Assembly (NCBI RefSeq): GCF_037038585.1
Contig: NC_092523.1
Coordinates: 377,001 to 441,000 of the forward strand
Source: Patagioenas fasciata
Lineage: Eukaryota; Chordata; Aves; Columbiformes; Columbidae
Direction: 5' to 3'
DNA: 64,000 bases
Position 1 is the first letter of the stretch. The number at the start of each line of letters is the position of its first letter. A program made the position numbers and the translations under genes. The notes beneath the pieces are model-generated. The model ran no database searches. It saw only the letters and a list, made by a program, of their open reading frames with translations, and was not told the origin of the DNA. This document shows positions 1-8,215 of the stretch, piece by piece.

Positions 1-293
1 AAGGTGTTCAAAAATTAACTATGCCCATGCCACTTACCACTTAGATTAAACTCTACATATAAATCTTAAAGGCTATTTCCAGCGTGCCCATAAATTCATG
101 TGAACAAAGACAAGGGCAACGCTCGACCCTAAGGAGGGAAAGAGGCGGCTGTTCCTCTATGGCAGATCAAACTTCCTTCTTTTACCTGCAACACGTGGAA
201 CTGCCGCGGGACCCGTTCGCCAACGGGGTGTGCGTTCTTAACTAAAACTGGTCGCCAGCTTCTCCGCAGAGGCACTGAATTTGCCTCTTTTTT

Positions 294-331
294 TTTTTTT
301 TTTTTTCCCCACGTGGGGAAAAAAAAAAAAA
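294..331. repeat. Perfect 38 bp palindrome with central E-box
   Basis: Thirteen T, four C, ACGT, four G and thirteen A form a perfect inverted repeat with no spacer, centred on CCACGTGG, which contains the E-box core CACGTG. It could extrude a cruciform or bind bHLH factors; neither is shown by sequence alone. The second copy, near 19041-19070, has an extra C and an interrupted T-run, so perfect symmetry is lost there. Confidence 0.85.
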
Positions 332-589
332 CAAAACACAAAAAACACACACCAAAAAAAGACAAAGGAATGATCTCTTCCAGGCCATTTCTCTAAACCG
401 TCAAGTCATTAGAAAATTGCACATGTCTTCTCCAAGCAGAATGAGCCTGTGATTCCATACAAAAGGAGGGCAAGGAGCAGGTCAGCTTGTCAGAGAAAGA
501 TAGGGACAGGGAGCAAGACAAGGTGACACAGAGAGAGGGAGAGAGAGGCAAAAGGGACGGAGAGGCAGGGCAAGGGGAAGGAGAGGCCA

Positions 590-1086
590 AAATGAGCGCT
601 CCTCAGCCTCCCCTCCCTCGCCTCGACCCCCGTTTCCCCGTTAACTCCCGGTGCCCGCCCCGAGACACCACGGACGCGCTTGCCAGGGAGGCAGCTGTTC
701 AAACAGGATTGAGTCGGTGCGCTCTGATTGGCTGCTTTTCACCCCAGCGCGCCGTCCTCCTATTGGATGCTCCTTCCCGCGCTCCGCGCCCAGGTGCCCG
801 CCACAGGGTCTGACCTGACTGAGGACTGCGCAATTTGGGCATGCGCAGTACTGAGGCCTCAACGCCCGCCCCTCTGGCAATCTGATTGGCTGCCTGCGCA
901 CATCAATTGCCATTCTCCCCGCCTATCAGCGCTCCGCCCCTCCAGCCCTCCCGAGCGATCTGATTGGCCCGCTCTGCATCCTCACTCGCCTTCTCGCCAC
1001 CCTGCCGGGACCCCCACGCCCTTTGCCCGCGCGGCTTCCAACAGCCGCCTTTAAAAGGAAACAACAAACCGCGCTCCTTTGCTTGA
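590..1086 (+). promoter_or_regulatory. CpG-island promoter P1 (NF-Y / NRF1 / TATA-like)
   Basis: Inverted CCAAT boxes (ATTGG) lie at 727-731, 762-766, 895-899 and 963-967. A GCATGCGCA NRF1-type site is at 839-847, and several CCGCCC-like GC boxes are present. TTTAAAA at 1050-1056 would set a plus-strand start near 1080. Repeated NF-Y plus NRF1 sites in CpG-rich DNA are typical of housekeeping or germline promoters. The element is related to P2 (6540-7145) but clearly diverged from it. Activity is inferred, not shown. Confidence 0.65.
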
Positions 1087-1266
1087 CACTGAGGAAAGAA
1101 GCCGGATCGACAATGTTAGTGGTAGCAATATTTACATCTTTAAACGTTCTAAGGAGCCACCGAGGGAGGGATGTCGTTTTTACACAAATGGGGACGGGCA
1201 CTGACACACAGATACCTGGCTGCGAGCCCTGCGGGGCGAACAGCGCCTCTGCCCCCGGCCGTGCGC

Positions 1267-1300
1267 TGCAGTACCCGAGTTTCGCCACAGGGCGGCAGCA
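1267..1300 (+). promoter_or_regulatory. CTCF-like two-part site in P1
   Basis: TGCAGTACC (1267-1275), matching the CTCF upstream element, is followed at the usual short distance by CCACAGGGCGGCAG (1285-1298). The latter agrees with about 11 of 14 positions of the CTCF core. The same arrangement recurs in P2 (5828-5859) and, with a better core, at 7460-7488. Binding is inferred. Confidence 0.45.
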
Positions 1301-1364
1301 CTGAGGCGCGCTGCGGCACGGCATTGGGGCGCCCGGGTGCAGCACCGCGCTTTGCGCACAGCCT

Positions 1365-1527
1365 TTCCTTCCTTGTCCAATTTATACAATGGCCTCTGCT
1401 CACAAGATTTCATCAAGGTTGCTCTATTCACATTATCACCAGGTGGTTCCTCAATCTCTTTCCTGTGACCTAAAATACACCCGAACGGGCTCTTTTTCAG
1501 AATACCGCTACTACGCCGTCCTCCCAT
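1365..1527 (-). pseudogene. gag: Class I ERV gag start (matrix N-terminus)
   Basis: On the minus strand an ATG-Gly start (ATG at 1525-1527) opens a frame whose first ~50 residues match the matrix N-terminus of avian and reptilian gammaretrovirus-like Gag, with the CILxHxKEI and PLYKLD signatures. Met-Gly fits N-myristoylation. The reading frame leaves retroviral homology at the core start (about 1360), so only a stub remains. Equivalent stubs lie at 11538-11700, 20099-20261, 30270-30432 and 44642-44804. Confidence 0.6.
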
Positions 1528-2305
1528 TACGCGTCACACGGAACGACACGGCTCATCTTGTAACAAATACGAGCAAATAACTATTAACACCTACAGCAGT
1601 ACTCCACAGATAATACTCAAACCTACCCACGACACACCGCCCTCACAAGTTGTACTCCAAGTTTATCCCACCGTCTCCAAAACAAAACAATTCCGGTACC
1701 CAGCTCAAATCTCTCTAACACTCAGCACCGCAATTAGGACACTCTGCAACACAGATGGCTCCACAACGCTCACACTCCTCGCAAGTTAAAGCCACAGCAG
1801 CTCCTGCTGTAGTTTTCGGTGTTCAAGTGCATAGTCAGAACCAAGGCACATCCAAGAATTAAACCCAACTACGGTACACTTCACGGCTACATACAGAGCC
1901 AGCTTTGCACCACAACGGAGCACGGGAACAACCAACACCAAAAGCTGGCCGCACAAACAACTCCACAGCAACTACTGTATACCTCTAAGGTGCTCGCAAC
2001 CCCGTCCACGCTATCCTGCCGAAATTCCGTACCACGACTTACGGACAGTTCGCGAGCACGTGACCGGTCCCAAATTTCAGAGAAGAAAGACTTCTCACCA
2101 GAGGTCCTCGTCCGTCCCCGCGGCGATCCGACCGAGACGAGGAGTCTCTCCAGAGACATCCCCGGGGTGCGCCAAGAGAGTCCTCGGCTCCACGGGCCCT
2201 GCGGCCGGACAGAGCGGGTCCTCCGGCTGGCTCACCGGCTGAAACGGGGAAAGAAACGGGACGGCAGCGTCAGCAGCACTGCTGAGCCACGTTCTTTATT
2301 TCATT
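1528..2305 (-). mobile_element. Class I ERV leader and LTR end (R-U5)
   Basis: This lies directly upstream of the gag stub on the minus strand. AATAAA (plus TTTATT, 2295-2300) could be the LTR polyadenylation signal, followed by GC-rich U5/leader sequence reaching the gag ATG. I could not identify the primer-binding site with confidence. The frame on the plus strand here (1819-2331) is a shadow. Equivalent AATAAA positions are 12468-12473, 21029-21034, 31200-31205 and 45572-45577. Confidence 0.5.
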
Positions 2306-2309
2306 TGAC

Positions 2310-2570
2310 GATGTTAGTTATAATTGTTTAGTTTCTCGCTGACAATACATCTGTTAATTATTAGTCAAATATAAACTAAGCTCTCAGCTTCTAAACAACG
2401 TGTTACTTAACCTTCCATCTCCCTCTTGTCGTGCAGAAGGATCTAAAAGGTGAAAAATATCCCCTCATCGTGCAGGCGGTCAGAAAGCATTTACCTCATG
2501 TCAACTGGTTAATGACGGGTACACCTTCTATAACTTCATCGCAGTATACGTTAACTTGGCAGCTTCTCTT
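2310..2570 (+). repeat. Intra-unit repeat A
   Basis: This 260 bp AT-rich block, ending in GGCAGCTTCTCTT, is matched with roughly 10% divergence by repeat B at 5292-5545. A and B share the same order of short landmarks (TTTAGTTTCTC, CTAAGCTCTCAGCTTCTAAACAA, AAGGATCTAAAAGGTGAAAA). Both occur in every full core, so this duplication predates the array. Confidence 0.85.
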
Positions 2571-2574
2571 CAAA

Positions 2575-2830
2575 AGCGAGAAGAGAGAAAAGGGACAGGG
2601 CTCTGAAAAAACAAGGCAGAGATCAAAGCAGCGGCGGGGACAGAGGAAAAGAGGCCGGAAGAGCACCAGGAACAGGGCACAGAAAGAAACAAATCGGCGC
2701 GGCGGCAGCGGCGCGGAGACGGAGGAAAAAAACCCGGCACGGTCAACGGGACAGAGAGGAACGCGACCACGGGCAGGGAGCGGGACACGGGGACACGGCG
2801 AGGAACCACGGGATGCGGAGAGATACCAAA
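2575..2830 (+). other. Purine-rich tract 1
   Basis: The plus strand is strongly A/G-biased for about 250 bp, with GAGA, GGGACA and GGAGACGGAGG runs. There is no convincing coding pattern on either strand. Such tracts can form triplex or R-loops. Repeated at 12748-13010, 21309-21560, 31480-31730 and 45850-46110. Confidence 0.6.
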
Positions 2831-3380
2831 AAGTCGGCAAAAAAGACTCTCTAACGCTGTTCTGAAAGCGTTAAACGGCGGGCAATTTCAATACAGCGCA
2901 CCGCACGCTCAGAGGATGGCCCCTGTATTTGAGCGTACGTGTGATTCACGCTTCTTGGTATTCTTTACATACACCTATTGCATATTCATTTGCTTCTACC
3001 GCTTAGTTAGTGCATTAAACAGAAGTTCTTTCCATAACCCCACCCTTCGCTGGCAGTCCATCTCTGGTATGCCAGTGTCCATCAAGGGTCTCCAGCGGTC
3101 CCCGGTGCCCCTGCAGCCCGGTGCCCCCTGCCCCGGTGTCGGCTCCTCGACCTCATGTCTTGAGCACGCCCGCTGTCATTTTGTGCTGCTACTCAAGTAG
3201 CTCCTTCTCCATTTAGTGGAACGTCCCATTTTCCCAGCCTGCGAGCCAAGGACATCCCGCTTTGCCCCACCTCCAGTCCCTACAGAGCTAGTGTTTCTCT
3301 GTTAGGTTTCTGTTCCGTTAGGCCTGGTCTTGCTGCCTTATGCCAAGGGCTTTCTACAAGATTTTTGTTCCTCCTATCAA
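2831..3380 (-). mobile_element. Degenerate LTR-like fragment and unassigned flank
   Basis: 2831-2920 is homologous to the LTR-like piece at 10170-10260: both contain an AAGTCGGCAAA...GAAAGTGTTAAA order, read on the minus strand as an R/U5 end. The rest, to 3380, is AT-rich then mixed sequence in which I see no gene or named repeat. Confidence 0.4.
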
Positions 3381-3384
3381 CGGG

Positions 3385-3775
3385 AAGCAAGAGAGAGGGC
3401 AACAGGCAAAAACGATGGCAGAGCGAGAGACCGCGGGGAACACAGGGGCTTGGAGGAAGAAAGAGAGTAATGAGGAGCCCCGCGGAGAGACGGAGGACAG
3501 GAAAAAAGAAAATAAAAAGAGAGAACAAAAAACGGGGCGGCACAAAGGCTCAGAACGTGAACGAGGACGGGAACAGTGCCGTACGGAATGAAGAAAGCCG
3601 GCAACGCCGAGCACGACAAAGGCACAGAGAGAGAGACGGCGAAGGGAGGGAGGAAGGAAAGAGACAGAGCAGCACATACAGACACAGAGAGGAAACTAAT
3701 GGCAGGGAAAAGAACGGGCCAGAGAAAGCGTGGGGAAAAAGGAGACGGAGGGGCAGGGAGGCACCAGGACACACA
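3385..3775 (+). other. Purine-rich tract 2
   Basis: Nearly 400 bp with high A/G on the plus strand (GAGAGAGG, GGGAGGGAGGAAGGAAAGAGA). The composition gives spurious long Arg/Glu-rich frames and, on the other strand, Ser/Pro/Leu-rich frames, neither resembling a known protein. Copy 2 (near 13680-13720) has an A-run change and an extra GGAGCA that breaks the frame. Confidence 0.6.
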
Positions 3776-3779
3776 AGCC

Positions 3780-4740
3780 GGGGACGAGGCCCCGAGGGCC
3801 AGGGACTCACAGCGGCTCTCGCTTTCGGTGGCTGCCAGGAGGCTTCTAACAGCTCAGACGCTCCCGTCTCCTTCTCTCCTCCCTTCCTCTCCGGTAACTC
3901 GGGGCGCTCGGCCGTCCTCAGCCTAGGAGAACACGGTGGGGTGTCAGGGCTCCTACGAGACGAGGCTTCGGGGACATGGAGCCTCGCTGGCTCGCTCGCC
4001 AGGCAGCCGTCCCGCTCCAGGATACGCGCACGGACCCTGCCGCGCACGTTGGACCCCGGCCCGCCGCACGCCGCGCAGAGGGAGCCTTCGCCACCCGGAG
4101 AGAGGGGCTCGCTCTCTCGCCCGCCGCAGGAAGCGGACGTTGGGCCGACGGCCCCGCATTTCTTCCTCTTTACCTCTCCCCAACCTCTCTGGCTCCAGCA
4201 GCAGCAGCCCCCGTCCACGCACGGGACGTGCTCCCCTGTCCCTTCTCCCGCCACGCTGCCAGACGAGCCTCGCCAGCCCGAGGCGGGCGCAGCCAACGGC
4301 ATCCCCCGGGCTGGGAGCGAACGGCCACATCCTCAGCGCGGCCTCCGGGAGAGGGAGAGAAGAAGCAGCGGCCGTTAGCACCGTAGCTCACCCCTGCCCC
4401 AGCCTGCTCCTTCCGCAGGGGCCACCGGAGAGGTGCCGAGGGCCGGCTTGCCGCCTTCACGACGGGGCTTGGGAGCGGCCCAGGAACACGGGACGGGCTC
4501 GCAGGAGCTGCCGGAGCTGGGAGCGGCTGCACGGGGCGAGCGGGGCCGCGGGAGGAGGCTCGGGGGGAGCTCTGGCGAGCTGGGGACGCACCCGGCATCT
4601 GCCCCCGGCCGGCTGTCGCCTCCTGCTCCTCTGCCGCACGCTGGGGACGGAGGACGGCGCCGCGTCTCCCACCTGGGCGCTGCTCCCCAGGTTCCATTCC
4701 CCGCCTGGGCTGGGGGGTCTGCTGAGCATCGGGCGTTCAC
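3780..4740. promoter_or_regulatory. CpG island (middle of core)
   Basis: CpG-dense, GC-rich DNA with many CGG/CCG runs but no TATA and no clear CCAAT box. It could be a first-exon/intron island for a transcript from upstream, or an independent initiation region. Repeated at 22514-23474, 32685-33645 and 47057-48017; the left half also occurs at 13957-14337 and 40659-41039 before the jump into segment C. Confidence 0.5.
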
Positions 4741-4753
4741 AGCTCCCCCTCAG

Positions 4754-4962
4754 AAACACAGAAATTCCAAATTAGAGTTCAGCCTCTGAAAAAAACAGAG
4801 CAGGAGAAAGCAGAGGAATTAGTCAGAAGAAGGGACAGGAGAGCAGCTGAGATAACGGAGGATTCGAGGGAAACGGGCCACCCCAAAACACAAGGCATCC
4901 TCAAAAAACCAGAGCAACTGCAGCAACGCCAGACAGCATTAAGACAAACTGACACCGTTTAG
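4754..4962 (+). CDS. Possible short terminal exon, unknown product
   Basis: A good splice acceptor (pyrimidine tract ending CCCCCTCAG at 4753) is followed by a frame open for 68 codons to TAG at 4960-4962. The peptide is highly charged (EEL-V-RRRDRRAAE, then ILKKPEQLQQRQ), has heptad-like spacing and could form a coiled coil. I do not recognise a family. The frame is intact in all four full cores (23488-23696, 33659-33867, 48031-48239). The few differences (for example Thr/Ile and Ile/Leu) are amino-acid changing, so selection is not demonstrated. It may be chance. Confidence 0.3.
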
Positions 4963-5291
4963 GACACGCTCAGCATAAAAGCAAACACATCCACCGGTGC
5001 AGGAAAGCATCTCGCCCCTTCCCCACAGCACCGCCACAGGACACAGCCCTGTGAGGCCACGGGATGGGCTCGTACTGAAACGGAGAAATAAGCTTGACAG
5101 CAGAGTCAATTACACCGTTAAGCAGGCAATGTTTCTTTCATCTGCACTGGGGAGCTCTGGGGGTCGTCCTCTGTAAGTGCTCCCACGACTGGATGCTCTT
5201 GCATTGCTTATAATCACACAGTTGCTACATATTAATTACAATTGTTTTACATTTTGAACATACAATATATCTAACCTAAGAAATAATTGAT
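4963..5291. other. No gene seen
   Basis: Mixed to AT-rich DNA after the possible exon. A strong donor-like CTGTAAGT lies at 5171-5178. In cores 4 and 5 its GT has become GC (34078 and the equivalent in 48.45 kb). Nothing else is recognisable. Confidence 0.5.
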
Positions 5292-5545
5292 GAAGTTAGT
5301 TATAAATGTTTAGTTTCTCACTGACAACACATCTATTAGTTAAATATAAACTAAGCTCTCAGCTTCTAAACAATGTGTTATTAAATCTTCTGTCTCCCTC
5401 TTGTCATGCAGAAGGATCTAAAAGGTGAAAAATATCCCCTCATCGTGCAGGCGGTCAGAAAGCATTTACCCCACGTGAACCGGTTAATGAAGGGTACATC
5501 TTCTATAACTTCATCGCAGTATACATTAACTTGGTAGCTTCTCTT
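5292..5545 (+). repeat. Intra-unit repeat B
   Basis: Diverged partner of repeat A (2310-2570), in direct orientation about 2.98 kb away. It ends TTGGTAGCTTCTCTT. Copies lie at about 24026-24279, 34197-34450 and 48569-48822. It is followed by about 170 bp of AT-rich DNA without visible features. Confidence 0.85.
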
Positions 5546-5719
5546 GAATTCCCCCCTTTTCAATACACTTGCAAACTCTTTGGCAGTATAAGTCTATGAA
5601 ATATTATCCTCTCGCGTTGTGGTACAGCACAATTATTTGTTACCCACTAGCAGTACCAAACAGAACACTGTAGCGTAATGTAAGTAAAAACGACTAGCAT
5701 CAAAATCAGAGTCCTAAGA

Positions 5720-6540
5720 TCAATGCTGACAGAACTGCGAAGCCGCAGCTCCTGCCGGTTCTGGCGTTGGTTTCTGGCACTTCTGACCGCTTCGGGTCAA
5801 ACGGCGCCTCTTCCCCCGGCCGTGCGCTGCAGTACCCGAGTTTCGCCACAGGGCGGCAGCACTGAGACCGCCGCGGCAGCCCCGGGCGAGCGGTCGTGCC
5901 GCGTTTCGCGGGAACCCCGCAAAATAAACTCCAGAAAACAAACGCAACGAAACAAAAACGCACACAGAGAGCCGCGGAACGAAAGCCGCGCGTACAGGAC
6001 ACAGAACCCGCCGGGCCTCGCCCCGAGCTCCCGCCGAAGCGGCGCCCGACCCGCCACGCCACCGAGCCTGCCACCGCGCCTTAGCTCTGGTTTGAAACGT
6101 CTCCCCCCGACTAACGGGGGCTGCGCCGCTCCCGGAGCGACTGCTGTCCCGGAGGGACACACGGCTCCAGACCGTAAGCCTTCGGCGCACCTGCCCTCGG
6201 GGTCACACACCTCCCACCGGCTTCGCCAACTCGGCCGTAAGGGCAGGGGGGAAACTGAACCGAACGCCTCCTCACCGCGCCGGCCCATCCCACTCCCCCC
6301 GTTCCAACGGCACGGTCACCCTCGCCGCGGCCGCACTCACCTGCCGCCTCTTTCGCCGCTCCGTTCCCCTCGCACTCTCCCACCGTCCCGCCGGGCTCCG
6401 CGGGCACCGACACCCGCCGCGCCCCGGAGACCTCCGCGGCGGGAGGCCCCCTCTGCCTTTCTGTCGCCTCCTTCCTTTCTGCCGCCTCCGGGGACCTCAC
6501 GAAGGGCTACCCTGAGCCGACTGCCTCCAGGTCCCCGGGT
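5720..6540. promoter_or_regulatory. CpG island upstream of P2
   Basis: Very CpG-rich. 5796-5866 repeats the P1 CTCF-like block, and 5855-6093 recurs in diverged form at 17941-18181. A 337-codon Pro/Arg-rich plus frame crosses the island (5723-6736) but has no domain and looks compositional. Repeated at 24454-25273, 34625-35444 and 48997-49816. Confidence 0.55.
5828..5861 (+). promoter_or_regulatory. CTCF-like two-part site in P2 island
   Basis: TGCAGTACC (5828-5836) and CCACAGGGCGGCAG (5846-5859) have the same spacing as at 1267-1298. Corresponding sites exist in cores 3, 4 and 5 (near 24562, 34733 and 49105). Confidence 0.45.
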
Positions 6541-7145
6541 GCCGGTTGCAGCAACCGCTCCACAGCCGCCCCGACCCCCGTTCCCGTTAATTCCCGGTAC
6601 CCACCCCGAGACACCACGGACCCGCTCGTCAGGACCCGCGCTGATTGGCTGCTTTCCACCCCACCACGCTGTCCTCCTATTGGATGCTCCGTCCGGCGCC
6701 CAGAGGCCCGCAACGCCCGCCCCTCCGGCAAAATGATAGCCTGCCTAGGCACGTCAATCACCATTTTCTCCGCCTATCAGAGCTCGCAGTGAGGGCAGGC
6801 GCAGTAGGGAGAGAGCAGCACCCGCCCCTTTCCGCAACACGATTGGCTGCCGAAGACAAGTCAATCATCATTCTCTTGGCCCATCAGTACTCGCAGTTTG
6901 CTCATGCGCAGTACGGAGCCTCCGACACCCGCCCCTCCGGCAATCTGATTGGCGGACAGAATGGCAATTGACGTGCCTTGGCAGCCTATCAGCGATCCGC
7001 CCCCCCCCCCCAGCCTTCCCGCGCCATCTGATTGGCCCGCTCTGCACCCTCACCCGTCTGCTCTCCGCCCTGCCGGGCCCCCCACGCCCTTTGCCCGCGC
7101 GGCTTCCAGCAGCCGCGTTTGAAAGGAAACAACAAACCGCGCTCC
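6540..7145 (+). promoter_or_regulatory. CpG-island promoter P2 built on ~106 bp repeats
   Basis: Five ATTGG boxes (6644, 6679, 6842, 6948 and 7031) accompany a CATGCGCA NRF1-type site (6903-6910). From 6718 an imperfect tandem repeat of 105-107 bp (starts at 6718, 6823 and 6930) carries CGCCCCTCCGGCA, then ATTGG or a relic, then TCAATCA-like, then a CGCAGT element in each unit. A poly-C run near 7000-7011 varies between copies (10-12 C). P1's TTTAAAA is replaced by TTTGAAA here, so initiation may be dispersed. Relative to P1, P2 has more repeat units. Confidence 0.65.
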
Positions 7146-7600
7146 TTTGCTTTACGCTGACAAGGGGGGCGGGTGGTCACCTACCCTTAAATTCATTGTG
7201 AACAGAGAGAGTCGTAAGGAGCTCCGGCCGGCAGGTTTCTCTCCCCTGTGCCCGGGACTGAGGAGACGCCGCCGCCTCCTGCTGCCGCCTCGCCCGTTCC
7301 CCTCGCAGCGGGGCCGCCCCGGGAGAGCCGGGCGCCTCTTTTTTTCCCGGCGGCTCGTCCGACCGCTGCCCCCCCTTTCTGACGGGCACGACCTCGGTCG
7401 CAGCGGCAGCGCCCCCCTCTTACCCGCGGCACGGGCACCGGGCGCCGCTCCCCAGCTGCAGTTCCGGGCTGTGGCCACCAGACGGCAGCACCGAGCGCGG
7501 TCACGCAGCGCCCCCGGGCCCCGCAGCGCGGGCGCTTTTTCTTGACCCGTGGGCAGCCCGAGCTCCCCGAACGCGCTTTCCCAGAGCCGCGCACATGGCA
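7146..7600. promoter_or_regulatory. GC-rich region downstream of P2
   Basis: CpG-dense DNA between P2 and the candidate polyadenylation signal. It contains pyrimidine runs and the best CTCF-like site (7460-7488). No convincing coding frame. Confidence 0.45.
7458..7490 (+). promoter_or_regulatory. Strong CTCF-like two-part site
   Basis: TGCAGTTCC, a six-base gap before TGG, then CCACCAGACGGCAG (7475-7488), agreeing with about 13 of 14 core positions of the CTCF consensus. Identical cores are at 26207-26220, 36380-36393 and 50750-50763, all in the same orientation. This is the best regulatory motif in the window; occupancy is untested. Confidence 0.6.
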
Positions 7601-7671
7601 GACACACTGATAAAAGATAATAGCCCGACATTGCTAAAATGTTTTTTTTTCCTAAAGATGCCTTCTGTCCT

Positions 7672-7677
7672 AATAAA
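7672..7677 (+). terminator. Candidate polyadenylation signal AATAAA
   Basis: AATAAA is followed by a short TGCC/TCTCC stretch and a GTGTCTTGTCTG GT-rich element about 30 bp on, a plausible 3' end for a transcript starting at P2. It could instead be the R region of an old LTR. Equivalents: 26405-26410, 36577-36582 and 50947-50952. Confidence 0.4.
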
Positions 7678-7679
7678 AT

Positions 7680-8215
7680 ACATTGCCTCTCCCTGTGCCC
7701 CGTGTCTTGTCTGCAGCAGTAACTCGGCTCGCCCGCAGCTGTGGCAGCTCTGCTGCTGCTACAGGGTCAGTGCCAGCCCTTACCCTCGGCTGAGCAGCAG
7801 CCGGGCAGGCGCTGCTGCTCTGGGCGCTGCGCATCCTTCAGGAACGGTTCTCAAACGATCCTGTGCAACGATGTCCAGAGCCAGGACCCCCGCGGCGGGG
7901 GGACAGGAGCACACGGCCGGGCCCGTCCCGGCTCGGGGCTGTTTCCGCAGTCGCTGTGAGCTGATCCGTGAGCTGGAACCAACCTCCCCATGCCCCGGCC
8001 CGGCCCTTTGTCCCCGGCTTTCCCAGGGCAGCGCAGCGGGCTGGGTCACACCAACTGTTCTCTGCTGGCACCACCCAGCCGGGTCACCTGTGTCTGCGGT
8101 TGTGGGGACACCCCACGGGCTCCCTGGAAACGGACATCACAGCACTGAGAGGGGGCGTTCAGGAGCCTCTGCGCTTTTGGGTTGGTTTGTTTGGGTTTTT
8201 TTTCCTTTTGTTGTT
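7680..8215. other. GC-rich stretch, no gene recognised
   Basis: Frames on both strands are open, but the peptides are low-complexity and match nothing I know. GCTGCTGCT and CAGCAGC trinucleotide runs occur near 7750-7820. The G/T-rich end (8175-8265) is a simple GTTTG-type repeat. Confidence 0.4.

Larger units (their letters stand above)
1..1336 (+). repeat. P1 promoter module, copy 1
   Basis: Unique left part of the array unit. It holds AT-rich DNA (1-120), a T/A palindrome (294-331), a purine-rich tract (about 460-595), a CpG-rich promoter (590-1086) and a CTCF-like site (1267-1300). The first ATG downstream of the TATA-like box, at 1113, opens a 63-codon frame ending at 1304. That frame has no recognisable domain and may be only a leader ORF. 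The full module recurs at 18741-20070; its last 250-270 bp also precede the core at 44364 and start at 17665. Confidence 0.85.

Noticed and set aside
1819-2331. 170-codon plus frame present in five copies
   Set aside because: It lies antisense to the class I ERV leader and LTR end, with no protein-like motif; its persistence reflects recent duplication.
3365-4378. 337-codon plus-strand frame through purine tract 2 and the CpG island
   Set aside because: Arg/Glu- then Pro/Ser-rich composition follows base content, there is no domain, it overlaps equally long frames on the other strand, and it is broken in core 2.
5723-6736. 337-codon Pro/Arg-rich frame across the P2 CpG island
   Set aside because: It overlaps promoter motifs and long opposite-strand frames; CpG-rich DNA lacks stop codons by chance.
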